The notes under the pieces were generated by a model, which was given only the letters and a program-made list of their open reading frames with translations, made no database searches and was not told where the DNA came from. From the NCBI RefSeq assembly GCF_041296385.1, contig NC_091022.1, forward strand, positions 20,665,967-20,729,966: DNA of 64,000 nucleotides, read 5' to 3'. Both the position numbers and the translations under genes were made by a program. This stretch comes from Aphelocoma coerulescens (Eukaryota > Chordata > Aves > Passeriformes > Corvidae). The stretch's first letter is position 1. Each line of letters starts with the position of its first letter. Shown piece by piece: positions 1 through 14,540 of the stretch.

Positions 1-3000
1 AATACAGGACTTTGTCTATACACTGCTCCATGGCTCAGCTGTCAGGAGGGCAAAGTGTGTGAAGATATTATTTAAGGAATCGGGTTCCCTCAGAGCTCCA
101 ACGCAGTGCAGCTCATTCTCTCTCTGTGTACTGGGCAGCTCATCTGGCAGGCTGACTTCTGAACCCTGGCTGGCAACTCTACTGGATGGACTGCTCGATC
201 CAAGCTGGACTGCAAGGCTAGAGCAGCATACATGTGAAGGAAGACACATCCACTGGAGGTTTGGGGTCCTGGAGAACCATGCACAACGAACAAACTTAAT
301 GTACATGTTCGCAGTGACCCAATTTTCCATTTCAGAAGCAATACAACAGTGCCTGTCTTCCTCATAGGCTTGCTGGGGGATAAAACCTGGAATGGCTCTG
401 ACATACTCCTGGGTCAATGATTTTGATTAGTATCTTTCTTTGGGTTCTGGCACATCTGTATATTTAAGGATCAACAGAAGACAACTAAGAAAGGTCAACC
501 AATCTAGAATGTCTTCCTAGCTGTTTGGAAGGGATCTAGCTCAGATTGAGAAGATTCTTTTTAAAAAAGACAGAAAAACAGTACGTGAGATAATCTTGAT
601 CTGGAACAAACACACAAATAAAAAGAATATTGGTTAACTTGAAAAAAGGTGGAAATTAATAATAACTCAAAGAGGAAGCAGTAAGGATAAAAGCTGCTTA
701 GTTATAGGTTAATATTTTGACACATAATAATAATTTTTTAAAAAGTAGTAATAAGTAAAAAAAAACCAAAAAAATAACCTAACCATCATTTTCTCACTTT
801 TAAAAAGAGATGCAGCAGAGGTGACTATTAAAGAGGGGTGTTTTCCTTTCTGATAAATTTAGTAAGAATATTCCAAACAAACAAAGAAAGAAATTTAGCC
901 TAATACATTTTTAAAACAATGAAATTACTTGTGTATTTACCATACATACATACACACATGCACAAACAAACAAAACCACAAAAAAATCAAAAGTAGATAA
1001 AAAATATAGACAAATACAAACAGACATGATAAAACAGATTAATATGTATGGCCTCAAAATTCAGAACAAGAAAATTTAGTTATTTTTTCTTTAATTAATA
1101 TACATCTGAAACTCAAAGAAAATCTTAGACTGAAAAATGATAAAATTAAATACATACAGACTTGTTCTTTCTCTTCTTACTTCAGATAAACCAAATAACA
1201 TTTTTCACTTGTAAAATATTTTTGTATTAAAACTCCAAAGAAGGTAAAGAAAAGCATTCATCATGCTAAATTCATTTCTTAGAAATATTTAGGTAAATGT
1301 AAACTTAATGGTGAGTTCCTTTTAAAATTTTCTTTTTCAGTCTCAGTTTGACAAATATTTTGGTCAGCAGGTTCATGTAATTTCAGGCTATAATGAAGAA
1401 TAATCAATGGTCCTTATAGAAAAGGCCACTGGTAGATTTTAATGTGGTGATGATGGCAAAGGGTGGATTAGTGGATCAAGTAAGGCTGGCTCTAAAGCAG
1501 AAACTTCCTAATTTCTCTGAGGTGACAAAAGGCAGACTGAAACTCTACCCAATAGGCTGATAGGGGGCAAACAATCACTATAAAGAAGGTGAACTAGCCC
1601 GTGATCTCAAAAGTGCTCTGTATACAGGTGGCACCTGTATTATTACTGATACAACATACTGATATCGATTATCATTGATTTTAATGTTCAATACAGCTCT
1701 GCCCCATGGTAAGTGCCAACTACAGATGGAATTCTTTCAGGTACAAACCAAATTATAAGGTATTTTATTCAGATCTTTCTTTCATTAACCTTAGGAAGTT
1801 CCATTGCCATTATTGTTCTAATTAATTCATATTGTTACTAATTAAACCAAATAACCAGCAACCATGCATAAAGCAAAAATCCTACATTTGTTTCCTGCTG
1901 AGCTGTATAACTTTTTCACATGACACTTTGTTGTAATTCAAAACTTTTATGTGTATTCTTCTTATGTGTGCCAAAGTGGAACTGACTGTCTCAAAGTTTA
2001 TCAATGAGAAACAGCTTGTTTAGCAAATGGAGGATCCTCACCTAGATTATTTTAGTGTTGTACTGTGACTTGTGCTATGACATCCTTTAATTCTTATTTC
2101 ATGCCTGAAATTTAAAATTAGATATGCTCAAGAAATTGGCAGGAATTTTTCATTTTAAATGTTCTCTGGATTTCCTTCTGATAAGCATAGTAAAGTTGGA
2201 GTTGGGACTGCGTCTCAAATGGTTGGAGGGCACACTTTCAACATTTCACTGAATTTGCAGCTAGGATAAGGAAAAGCCCAGCAGCAATAATGAAAACCAC
2301 ATTTCAGTATCCCAGGGAAAATGAACATGTCTGGTCATCTCCATTTTTGTTGCAAATAATGAAAGTGGAACTATTTCCATTGGCTGGCTTGTGCAGAATA
2401 GATTTATATTCTGCAGCCATAATACATAGTGCAGAGAACATATAATAGATGTTTTTATATTCATTTATCTCCAAACAGGTAAAATATTTTTATAGTACCA
2501 TCTCATGAAGTTCATTTTGTGAATTTAGTCTCTACAAAGAACTTTCAATTAAATTAGTCAGTAAATGCCACTGAGGTAAAAACTGAAGTTTAATTTATAA
2601 ATACCTTTCTTTCTTTCTCATTGTATAGATATTTAAGCATCACAATGGGTTAGCAAAACTTAAAAATTACCTTTTGTTCACTATTGTAAATTATGTCTAA
2701 AGAAGAAAGGATTCATTAGTCATGATTCTCATGGCAACATCGGAATTGATTGAAACACAGATGAAGCATTTTTTTAATTATAAGTACTGAGTTTTCAGTT
2801 TATGGCTACAGGACAAGAATTTTTCTTGAAATAAAATTTTGAGTCTAGAGATTTAAAAACATTACATTTCCCTGAAAGATAAAAATTATCTTTGTTGCAT
2901 TTTGAGAGCTGAAGAAATATTGACACCCAGGGAATTACATAGCCATACTAACATAATTATTATTAGTCTTACTCATTCGTTATTGAAGTTTAATTTCATA

Positions 3001-5799
3001 AGACTCATGATGTAACATTTGTCCGGGAAATCAAACACCATTGCTGTCGTCATGTGAGAACTGCCTGCAGTAGCCAAGCCTTCACTCACATCTCCTTGTA
3101 TCCCCCTACACAGCCCTCTCCATAGAAGTGCTCAATTCCCATCTGTGCTGCACAAAGGCAGGGAGGTGCTGGTATTTCTGGCATTGCAGCACAGCACTGC
3201 ACCAGAGCTAATCAGCCCTTTTAAAAGATGAGTGGCTATACAGCCCTGAATTCACAGCCGCTGATATAGGAAAATATTTTATGTCAAATACAGGAGCTGA
3301 GTGGCTTTGAGGGCATCCATGCAGAGTTTTCACGTCAGAGTGCTGCCTACAGAGATATCTGGGAAAAAAAAGGGAGACTTCAATCGCACAGTACATGGCT
3401 GGAGAAAATCAAGTCATCTGGACAGGCACAAACTAAGTCAATTCTCTCTGCTCCCACGCTAGAAACATTAGGAAAGATCATTTAATGCTGTCTGAGTTCA
3501 TATATAGTCTTGGCTTTTAGGAGTCAAGCCTTATGGAACGCAGTGAAATTCTGTCTGTGCACAGAAGCAGAACTTTAGGCTCCAAAAACATGTGATTTCA
3601 CTCTCAGTGGCATGGACAGTTAATCAGCTACTGCCCACAGCCTTTTCCCACTCAAATGTTATCCTTTCTCCTATGCCAGCATAGCTGTGTGCACACCACA
3701 TGGAAATGCAGAGTGAGGAAATGACGTGAGTAAAAGAAATCTCCTATCCCTTCACTCTTCCCTTTTTGCCTTCAGCCCTCACTTCCCCAGTGCAGTTCAC
3801 TGCGTAGCCTCTCACCTATGCTCACACAGACACTGGATGGGAACAAGACAGGGACAACAGCTTCCCAGGATAATTCTGCTCCGTGTGCAGGAGCAAAACA
3901 ATAATTCCTTTCATTTGATTTGCAAACAATTTCATGAATATATTACCAAAAATGAGTTAGAAGTCAGAAATAATTGTTAACTCTTGTGGAACTCACTCCC
4001 ACAGTGCAGCAGAGAGAAGTGAATAAGCTTGTTTTGGAACATAAACCTCCTTTCTGTGCTTCCCAGCTGCTCACAGCAGGGTTTTATGCTCCCTGAAACT
4101 AGTTAGTAATGTCTACCTTTAGAGGCTACTGGATCACATCACCTCTTTGTCTCATGGATAGGAATAGTTTGTGAGTCAAATGAATTAACTGCCTTTCAAA
4201 GCAATTGAAAAGCCTGCATATCCCCAGTGATCCATTATGGTTGGTACGTTTGTCATTGACCAATTTTGTTTTAATGGACAAAGATTCATGCTCATTATTT
4301 TAGTGAAATCCTTCACTTTGTAATTAAAGTAAATGTTTACAAATATATTATCCCAATTGCTATACCTTTTAACAAAAAGGAAGTCATCACTTTATCTTGC
4401 ACTGGTATGTTTAATTTGTCCCCTTTAAATTGAAAACTTATAAATGAGGTAACAGTATTTTTTTTTTCTATTTACATTTCTAAATCTGTTTGCACTAGCA
4501 GGAGCTTGGTTTTGGTTTTGGTTTCAGGTTTGGTGGGTTTTTTTCCATTTCTGAAAATAGCACAAAAATAAGCTAACATCACACACAAACAACAAAAGGA
4601 GACAATCAAAGGATTTACAGAAAACATCTTCTAAATACATTATTCTGGTAATATATAGAGCCTTTCTTTCTCCTTTACTTGTGCTGTATGTCACCTCTTG
4701 AAACATTCTCCCCAGAGTATCGAACGTGCTTTAATGTTTTCATATGGCAATCAATAATTATCAATTATACACTTAGCCATATAGTGCCAAACCCTTTCAT
4801 TTAATACTTGCTTCATCAATTGTTCATATATACATTCTGTCAAGCAGCTTAATGGTATGATTGAATTGTGTGCTATTGATTTTCTATCTGTCAAGTTTAT
4901 GCAGTGGTTTGGAAATACTGGGCCTATACACTGATGTGATTTCCTTGACTTCAATAGAGTCATTATTCTATTGGTGTAAGGAACCTGATAATCAGATTGC
5001 CAAACATCTGGAGTGAAAGACCTTTTTGGGGAGGGTATAACACTGCCCTCTACAGTCTTTTTGTCTAACAAGGTTAGGTTCTAGTTCCTTTTACAATATA
5101 AGGGATTACTGAGTTTGAATATACTTGATTACATATACTCTTATTGTACCTGTAACTAACTTTAAACTAATCTATATGAGCCTTAAGTTTTTAGAAATAC
5201 ATAGGCTAATCATGAGGAGATGGGCATGTCACAATTCTGTTAAAGAGATGCCATCATCTTTAAAAAATCAAAATAAATCAAAACGTCAACAAACAATTGA
5301 AAATGTGCAGAGCACTGTGCTTACACAGGATATTTGCAGTGGACCTGGGATACACTGGAGTAAACCCAGTCAGTTCATGGATTTGATACCTATTACAACA
5401 AAATTAGCTAGGTCAGATAGACATTAGATAGATGGAAAAAATAAGACTAATGAAAGTTTGGAATGGTCAACACCTCTGACAGCACAGTATTTCTTGTGCT
5501 GTTTTATTTCCTTTCCTGAATGCTCTGAAATACTACTTTTCCAGAATAATATAACACTTCTTTCCCTCCTGAAACTTGAATTTTCTTAAGAAAAGACAAA
5601 GACTGGTAACGATAAACTCAAATAACTGAAAAAGTAATTTAAATACTAAAAACAACAGATGAAAAATGCTGAACATCACAGCTGTTCAATGGTGTCTTGA
5701 ACACATATATATTCTAGGAAACCTGAAAATAATTTCTCTACCTTATTTCCTGATGTGTTAACTTTCCTGCTTCCTCCTGCCAGGAAGAAAACCACCAGA
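1..5799. other. AT-rich non-coding stretch, no gene recognised
   Basis: I see no gene here. The first 420 bases and 3,010-3,450 are somewhat richer in G+C than the rest and carry overlapping short open frames on both strands, but none has an ATG-led, domain-bearing product. The interval 3,010-3,450 has balanced composition and could be an old exon or a conserved non-coding element; nothing in it identifies a family. The remainder is A/T-rich unique sequence with short A-rich runs (about 735-780) and the small repeat at 941-990. Confidence 0.6.
941..990. repeat. Simple repeat, CATA/ACAA type
   Basis: Short imperfect tetranucleotide run: CATA units pass into CACA and then into AAAC/ACAA units and an A-rich tail. 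It is too short and interrupted to be a strongly variable microsatellite. Confidence 0.7.
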
Positions 5800-5882
5800 A
5801 CAAAAAAACAAAAAACAAAAAACAAAAAAAAAAAAAAAAAAAAAACAAAAAAAAAAAAAACAAAAACAAAAAAAAAAAAAAA
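5800..5882. repeat. A-rich tract with scattered C (about 83 bp)
   Basis: Nearly pure adenine with single cytosines, including one uninterrupted run of more than 20 A. It could be the expanded tail of a retroposed copy, but the sequence just upstream does not resemble a retrogene or a known element and I see no target duplication. It may equally be slippage-driven low complexity. The minus-strand frame over it (Phe/Cys-rich) is an artefact of the homopolymer. Confidence 0.9.
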
Positions 5883-8800
5883 CCTTCATAAAAAATGAAA
5901 AGAACCCCTCAACCTCTATATAACTGACAATAACTTTGAATGACAGCATGTGGAGCAAAGGATATATATTCAATCACCTCACTCTTATAATGGGTTGATT
6001 TTCATGTTCAAATAAATGCCCACTAATAAACACCAGAATCATAACTACATCCCACAAGGAAATCTCATTAAAACTTATTCTTTCCATCCTTCATATCCTC
6101 TCCAAATGTCAGAGATAAAATCCTCTTTTTAGTAGTCCTGGAAGATTAACAAATATAAAACTTTTTTGAAGCCGTTGAACAAGTAAATCTTAGTAAAGAG
6201 TCTTTTCTGACAAGATTTCCCTCATACTTAAATTATAGAAACCAGAACTTAACTAACAGCTTAAGTATTCCCATCTTCATAGTGTGGGGTATGTAGAAAT
6301 GAAATCACTCATCCTGATAACAGGCTGTATAGGGTTGCTATGTAGTGTTTAGTTGATTATATTTTACAATGGAAAGACATGAGGGAAGTTACTCCTGACA
6401 CTGACTAGAAGAAGAAACCTGTAGAAGAATCTCCATGGATTGTACATACCAGGGAGACCAATTTAAGGATTAAGGGAAATATTCTGACCTTATAACCTTT
6501 TAAACAACTGAAGGGGAAGCTTTAAGGAATAGCTGCAGTTCCATTGACATCAACAAATATATCAACCTGTATGTATCTGAAGGCAGAATTTCTCTATGAG
6601 AGAAAATTATAAAATAGTGAAATCTTAAAAATTGTGTGAATTTATACCAGGTACTCTAAGATGTCTTTCTTTTTTCCTCTTGAGAGGTTAAAAAGCAGCA
6701 TCCAAACTGTTTTTTAAAGACTAGTACCACTAACACTGTCTTTATTTTAATTTATCTTATATAATGTACACCATATCTGCATGAGATAGGGATATCATGG
6801 GGGATGTGAGACTAGAGGTGTACTCCCAAATCTTAGATGCTATATTTTCCTTGAGCTATCAGTACACAAGATACATTTCTAAAGACAGTCAGTTTAAACA
6901 GGTAGCATAATACGACAGCACCAAATAGATCAATAAGGATTGAAGGGATCTTAAAAGTGAAGATTTTCATTGACCTTTGGAAATGTATTACTGAATCAGA
7001 ACTTTTTGTTTTCTGTAATCATCTAATTTATATCACTGGTGTTTTACTAGTCGCTGCCAACAGTAAACATGTACACCCAGGAAAAAGGGCATTCCTAAAC
7101 TGCTGTTAGCATTGTAAACTAAGTTATATAATTTACTTCAAAATTTAATAAACATAACTGTAATACGTCAGTAAAAATGGGTCTACATCCAACTTTCAGC
7201 TGAGCTTGTAACTATTAAGGTTATTCCAAAATATCTCTATCTCTTTGGGCTTAGACTGCAAATCTCCAAACAAAAGTCTATCCTATTGTTAGGACTATCT
7301 CCTAATAGAGATATCTCCTAACCTTCCTGCTATTTTTTGCTCCTGGCTGAGTCCTAAACCAAGATTTGTAGTCATGGGAAAAAGATTAAATAATCTGCTT
7401 TTCAGAAAAGGGGAATAACAATTATGAAAGGCATTGACTTGACAGATCTAAAGATTGATATGCCTTACTTTTGTAAAACAGATCCCTGTGCCTTTTAAAA
7501 TTCTAAATTCATTGCAAGTAGGTAACAGATCACTTTATGAATCCAGGCCTATGTGTATAGGAATTCATCCATGCTGTTTAGCAGTTTTTTACCTTAGCTC
7601 TGAATCAGAAAGGACCACATCCAGAGCAAGTCTGCTTCACTGTGATAGGAATTCTGTAACAGAGACACGCAGTACTGTGGCATCTCTGAGCTGATGCTAC
7701 AATAAACAGCGGAATATTTTGGTCTCTAGCTGTTCAGTCACAGTTTAATATCAAAGATCTTCTAATCCCATATCATCTCCATGCTATCAGTTGACTCCTT
7801 GTTGTATAATGTAGAATAATTTAATTCCTTCTAGAAACGGCATGTCCTGTTGTGAGAAATACAGAAAAACTGCATCAATTCCAATCCTGGTCTTTCCCTA
7901 AACTTTCTGACACTTTCAATAGAGTTTTGCATGGTTTCATCTTTTCTTCCTCATGTCTAAAATCTCTTTCTATAGAGTATCATCTAAATTGCAACTCTCT
8001 AAGGTCAGTCTAGTCAGTGGTTGTTCATAACTAGGTGCCAACAGAACTTGTATCATGTTAGAATAAGTGAACAAACCATGTCAAAGCTACAGAACTCCTA
8101 GAAACTTCAATTAAAATTTAATATCATGACATATTACTTGAAATATTTACAGAAAACATCTATATATGTCAATTGAAATGCATGTTACCATCTCTCATTT
8201 ATTCTATAGTATTGCAAGCATGAAACAGGCTTCTAATCACACTTAGAGGATAAATATATATAAAAGGTGATGACTGTGCTTGTGATAGGCATCTCAGTTT
8301 TTAATGCCTCTGAGAATTCATCAGGGATTTTGAAATAGTACCTGAAAAATATGTGTGGAAATCCAGGAAAAAACATCTAGACTGCCCACACTGTAGGTAA
8401 CTTGAATACATCTCCTCATTACTACACACAAGATGTATATCCACTAGTGCTCTCCTTTTAGGTATCTGGAGAATGTCTTACATACTAAAAACTCCAAAAG
8501 GTTGTAATTTACTAGTTTCATGAAAACAGCTCATCTTTTCCTCAAAATAAAAGTGTAAATTTTAGCCAAATTTTGTGAGAATGCTGAAATGTTTAAACAC
8601 TTCAGTCTGTGAAGAACTAAGCTCTGAGTAAACGAAAAGGCTAGCCTTTTTACTAGTATACTCTCACTTAAAGTATTTGAAGTGATGAATAGCAGGAATT
8701 TGAATATTTTGGAATGTTTTGTCCTGAACATTCTATTCAGATCCCTTTTAAAATGATATATAAAGAGTTAAATACAGTACAGATATTTCTGTCAGTTGAT

Positions 8801-11800
8801 TAACTGTCTCTGTAGTTGCAATACAATATTTGTCTCCGGTACTACTGCATTTAATCCATCTATGAGTCTACCTATAAGCTTATTTTGTAATTATTCATTA
8901 AAGAATTTCTAGTAACATAAGCATGAAGTATAGGAATTTGAGACAGTTTTCTGCAGACATGGGACTTGTATTTTGTTCCAAGTGCTCTGTAAGAACCAGT
9001 GAAAACTACATGGAATTCTTATTCATCAAGACAAGAACAAGAAAGTCAAAAATTAGTAATAATAGAGATGAAGTAACTCCACATGGTTTAGGGATTTTTC
9101 AAAGCTTTTTTATTTTATTCTAATAGTCTTGTAGCTCAATGTGTAGAAAACTGTAGAGTTCTGTTGTCTTCAAAGTACTTGGAGTAATGATGGTGATGAG
9201 AATTTAAACAAAAGGATGAATTGATCCATTGCACTGAGGTTACATAGTAGTATTACACTATTCCATCCATTTACTGGAGAACATCTTTAGAAGTGTTTGC
9301 CCTGCACTGAGCCATGCTTTGAGCTTTACCTGGAGCTGTATAAGTACAGATCGTGGCTATTGAAATGCAAATAGTATGGTAAGAGATGTCTCTGCAGTAC
9401 TCACATACAGAACAGATTGTTCTTCATTTTGAAGGAATAAGCAACATTTCCATGGACTGGCATACTTGGATCAGACAGTTGGTCACAATAGGCAAGTTAA
9501 TTAAATAGCTGCTCTCCCCTTTGCCTTGGCTTTGCTGCTGCCTGTAGAGGAAGTGGGGACTGGAGACTCGTCTTTGATTTTTTTCCAGGTGTTACCCTGC
9601 CCTACTCTCTGGTTTCTCTTATTTTTTTGGGGGGACAAGGACATCATTTTATCCCAGACATATTTACTCACCTCATGCTGCAAGTTACACTAGTTCATGG
9701 TTACTCTCAGGCCATTACCTTCTGCAGGAGATGCTAGGTTTCCTTATCAAGGCTGATCCCATTTCTGCTTCTACTCAGTACCAAACTTCTTTGAAAAGTA
9801 GCATATTTCTTTTTTCTAGGTTATATAATTTGAATTTATATAATTACTGAATCAGAACAGACAGGACAACAAGAAACCAAACTGCAAAGCTCTTCATTTT
9901 TGGTTGTGGTTTTGATTTGCTTATTTCTTTAGTCAATTGCAGAATAATTACCACTACCTAGGTACAATATCAATAGCAACTCGATAATTGGACGTTTTTT
10001 TCCTAGTACTTCCTTCATGATTCAGCACAGAAGTGATAATTCTTATATGACAGAACCTTTTTTCTTTTCATTTCAGATCCTTCAGTGTCACTGAAGTGTC
10101 AAGGTGAAAATAATTTTTCTCTTGCTGTTTTAAGTCACAATTAAACCACTTGGTTTAATGCTTTAAGTTGTTTTATTTTCTGTTATTTTAAATAAAGGTT
10201 GCCTAGATAACAGCGTAACATAAAAGTTGTTTACAAAACAGTAAGAACCCTTGGTGATTTTTCTCTGAAGTAATATCTGCTCAGCCTAGAACTGTGAATT
10301 GTAAATTAGGTTTTATCCAGATATTTCTCTAATACTGGTAAATACACTATATTTTCCTCAGATTTCAAGTTTAAAAAAAAATGTAACCAAAGTACCAGAA
10401 AAGCTGTAAGCAAAATACAGCATAATATAATTACAACATTTTCAATAAGTCAGCATTTCTTTTAGTTTTTGTTTTCCCTTCTGAAAAGCAATGTAGGCAA
10501 TTATTTTAAATTGGGTTACATGAGAATATTATTTGTGTAACAGAAATAGGTTTCTTATTGTAATTAAGTTTAATGGATCTTGCTCTGGAGATGAACAGAA
10601 TCACCCTTGGAAATAGTGGGTGTCTCCAGCTGCAGGTATGTAGTACAAGTCTCTAAAAATATCTTTCTTTAGATACAATGTATATAAATCTTTCAGAATT
10701 TGGCTTTATTTTTCTCAATTTCGCTCAATCACTTAGATTCTGATTCTTTTCTTTGCTATGAAAATATGTTTCAGCATACTACCTGTTGCTGCATCAATGA
10801 ATATTAACTGAAAAATTACCACCCTGACAAGGAACAATGAGTTCTGTGTAAGAATCAGCTCACCAATGTGTGGTGTCATGGGAAGCTGTAACAGTACCTA
10901 CATTGAAAATCTAAGAGGAAATGGGCATTTTCCATATAATTGTGATAAAATGCGAAGGTCTACAACAAACTGTAAACTGGACACAGGAAATACAATTCCC
11001 TTTATAGAAAGTGTCAGCAAAGTTAAGGGAGCAGGACTAAGACTTAAAAATAAGGTACTAGGCACCAGATTTGACAAATTACTATTTTTACTGTGATGCA
11101 ACTGGAATCTGATACTCTTCTTTCAACTCAGTCTCCTTTTACTGAGGAGCAGTTGGCATATTTCTTGATACTAAGTAAAAATAAATATAAATGATTAAAA
11201 CAGAAAAAACCCTCTTAACCCAAACAAGTAAACAATCCCAGATATATTGATTTTAAAATTTCTTATATCTTCAAATAATCTTATAATATGAATGCTTGTG
11301 GCTTTTTAAAGTTTCCATTTGGTAGTGCTACCATAAGTAAAATAGAATATATGAAGCTCATGCTAAAAGAAATATTAAGATAAGAGGAAAAAATTGTGTA
11401 CAAGCAAAAATAACAAAGCTGGAAATGTTTTAGAAAGGGAGAAATCCATTGACAAAAATAGTGTGAGTTTTGGTGTGAGATAGTAGAAAATGGTCAAGAA
11501 GTATAACAAACAGAAGAAAGAGATAGAGAAACCATAAAAATACATACACAGGAAAAAAAATAGATGAGTTTAAGTAGGCAAATGTAGTTTGAGCTAAGAA
11601 AGAGAGCAAATAAACTGCATTTCTGGCAACATTCTCTTTTCCCTTTGCGAAAAAGTGTTGTGTGGTGAAAAACACACAAAATAAAAAATAGCTTAAAATT
11701 TCAGCAGGCATACTGGAGAAAAGCCACAAAGTTTCATACAAGATATATACAGTATAACTGATTAATCTAAATAGCATGTGAACTTGCTCCAGCCTGAGCA

Positions 11801-12589
11801 CATAAAGAAGGAAAATGATATTAATATGAAGGTAACTTTAAAGTTAGGCAGAAGTTAAAAGAATTGTGTTTAGAAAGTGCCTTTGGGAGTTATTGCTGAA
11901 AATTTCTTTCCTATTGCTAAGCATTATTTTTCTTCTGTGCATAGATATACCCACCTCTCTTTCAGCTGAAAGATTTAGGCTAAATCTTCAAGATGACAAT
12001 TAGCACTAGCTGCAGAGAAACAGAGATACTCACTATAAGTGATCAGGTTCACAAAGCAGAAGCACAGTCACGCTATCACAGAATACCTAGTCACACTGTA
12101 TTAGTCTGGAAGGAGCTGTGTTTAATTCCTGGTAGCACCTACATTGTGCAGTTAAAGCTAAAAAGTGTATTTACTGTCTCTGTCCTGGCCATGTGCATTT
12201 GCCCTCACAAAGCCCCTCCCAGGACCAGCCAGTGCGGTTGCCATTAATCGCAGTTGTCACTGATTTCGTGTCAGTGATGAAGCATCTCGCAGGATACTTC
12301 AGTAACACTTGCAAGGGTCATAATTTTTCTTATTCTGGCCTAACTTTATTGATCCTCTCCTGAGAGGAACAGCACCCCTTGCAGCTTTATGGGACCATTC
12401 AAACAATCTCAGAATGATTTATATTACCCTTAAGGAAAAAGACATCAAGGCTTGTTACTCGCTTGCTGAGATTTCCCCGAGATCTCAAGCTATCAAAATA
12501 CTAAACACAAGCAGTGAAATACACTTGAGCAGTGGAAAGCACTGCAAAACTTTATATTATTAGGCTTCATGTTATAATTGGGTGATGCC

Positions 12590-12860
12590 TCCACTTAACA
12601 CGCAATTTATTTTATTCAATATTGATAAGATTTAATGGATGATGTATTTGATTCAAGGCTTTGATACAAATGTAGAGTCTTAATTAACAAGTGATATATT
12701 TGATGCAGTGAATAATGCATCTGATTTAATAGAGGATGCACTCTATCTGCAGCTGAAGGTGATTGGTCTTTTTAGTGAGAGATTAATTCATTTCAGAAGA
12801 TGATGTATCACTTTCAGTAGGAACTAAATCAAATTTTTAATACATTTTTTTTTTCAGTGT
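12590..12860. promoter_or_regulatory. Possible regulatory element, motif-dense
   Basis: Contains TTAATTAAC (near 12,680), GATTAATT (12,781), a TCF/LEF-like CTTTGATA (12,659-12,666), an E-box CAGCTG (12,750-12,755), an inverted CCAAT (GATTGG, about 12,761) and recurring TTTGAT/GATGTAT words. No coding potential and no recognised repeat. Weakly supported. Confidence 0.2.
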
Positions 12861-13966
12861 GCAAAGTAGCACAAGGAACAAGTTTGCCCTCAAGTGGACT
12901 TCAAAGGCAGATCATACCTCCAAGGCAGTAGGCAGGTTGAATCTGTGGTTAATTCATTCATATTATGGTAGGGGTGGAACCAAGTTTTAAGAAGCTGCTG
13001 CCTTCTCAATCAACCTTTGATTTAATCCTAAGTAAAATTATATTAAATTTTTTTAATTTGAGATCCACAAAGGTTTAATATTCTGTTAAGAAGGGTTGAA
13101 AATAATGCTTGAAACATTCAAGGTACAAAATATATTTGAACTTGAGACGTTAAAGAGGTAAAACGAAATTACCTATTTTAGTATGCATTTTTCTTAGGTC
13201 ACAAAAAACCTGGTAAATTTGACAATATGTACTTTAACTGTATAAATTTATCTCATCAATGCCAGTGCCTTTACATCTTTTCATTTTGGGAAACTGTTAC
13301 TTATTTCCTAAGTCATTAGGAAGAGTCAATGTGAGAGCTTCAGTTTACAACACTGGAGTTTTCACCTCCTGTATATAGAAAACTAGCCAGGTTTATCACA
13401 TTCAAAACACAGGAAGACTACATGGACTCAATATTTCATTTACACTTTCTGTGATGTGAAACCTCTGTGTTCACTTATTATTCTATCAAGCCTTAATTTT
13501 TCTGTTCACAGCTCCGTAAATTCAATACTCTATGCTTTTAACCTAATTTGTTGACAAGTGAAAATGACCTAGGTTCAAGACAACTCCAGCTAGATTTTTT
13601 GGGGTTTTTTAAATTACATATTTAGAACTACAAATGTATTAGGACATGCATATATAACCCAATGAGTATATAATGACTGTCACACTAGTACATAATATTC
13701 CTAGGAATTTAATTATAAACATCTGACTGTTTGGTATTTAAACAGGAAAATGACTGTTAAGTACAATGCAGTTAAAGAATAATAAACCTTCTGGCATATT
13801 CTTCACTCAGATGTTGCACTCAAAAATAGAAGTAAAAGAGATTCACCAGCATTGAAAACTATTCTGAGGTGAACTGATTTTGTCTTTCTAAACATATGGT
13901 GGATCTTATCCTTCTCTTGGACATATACATGCTGTTTAGTGTGCATGAAAATTACAATCTAGAAGT

Positions 13967-13989
13967 AAACAAACAAACAAACAAACAAA
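13967..13989. repeat. (AAAC)n microsatellite
   Basis: Almost six uninterrupted AAAC units. Confidence 0.9.
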
Positions 13990-14540
13990 TTTTAGCCCTT
14001 TTTTCCATTTTTCACCCAAAAATAAAATCTTCCCATTGAACCACAGCACAAAGAGTAGCATTGAAAAAAGATTATGATAACATTAAGGAAACCCACTTAA
14101 CTTAAAGACAAAAATTTGTATCATGTAGAATTAAGTACTTCACAACATAAAAAAATAATACGCACATCTTAATGATGCTGGATAACAATGGGTAGTGTGT
14201 GGAGTAGGACAAGGTTTACAGGTCACAGTTTTTGACAGATCAGGACGTCTATTTCTGCAGCCCAGAGACTTACTGTGTGAGATAAATCATTGAGAAATAA
14301 TTATAAAGTTGCATCTCTATGATCCATATTAACCCTTCATAGGTGATCACAGTTCATAAATTGTGAGCTATACACAACTTACTTGCCTATAACTATAGAT
14401 TCAAGATATTAGGCTCTTCAGTGATCAAAAAATATTAACCACAAAATTCTGAAGATAAGAATATTATGCAAAGGCAAGTGTAAATATTATTTATGTCATA
14501 CATGGCAAATTATTCAAGCTGCTAAAAATTTAGAGTTAAT

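Larger units (their letters stand above)
5883..14540. other. AT-rich non-coding stretch, no gene recognised
   Basis: No gene recognised. Short open frames at 9,501-9,683 (minus; basic, Lys/Ser-rich) and 11,430-11,801 (minus; hydrophobic) have no domain I know and lack convincing starts. The interval 12,590-12,860 is dense in homeodomain and TCF-like words and may be regulatory. The interval 13,967-13,989 is a simple repeat. Confidence 0.6.

Noticed and set aside
16..417. 133-codon minus-strand frame and overlapping plus frames at the window start
   Set aside because: Starts at TTG, overlaps open frames in other frames and on the other strand, and shows no domain; the region is merely richer in G+C.
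4508..4545. TTTGG/TTTTGG run, considered as telomere-like
   Set aside because: Not the vertebrate TTAGGG unit; ordinary G/T low complexity.
5758..5973. Phe/Cys-rich minus-strand frame
   Set aside because: It is the translation of the A-rich tract.
9501..9683. Lys/Ser-rich minus-strand frame with a GTGAGTAAAT donor-like sequence inside its first codons
   Set aside because: No ATG at the start, low complexity, no homologue I recognise; the donor-like word alone is not enough.
11430..11801. 123-codon hydrophobic minus-strand frame
   Set aside because: Phe/Leu/Tyr-rich composition is what A-rich plus-strand sequence gives by chance; a second frame overlaps it with the same character.
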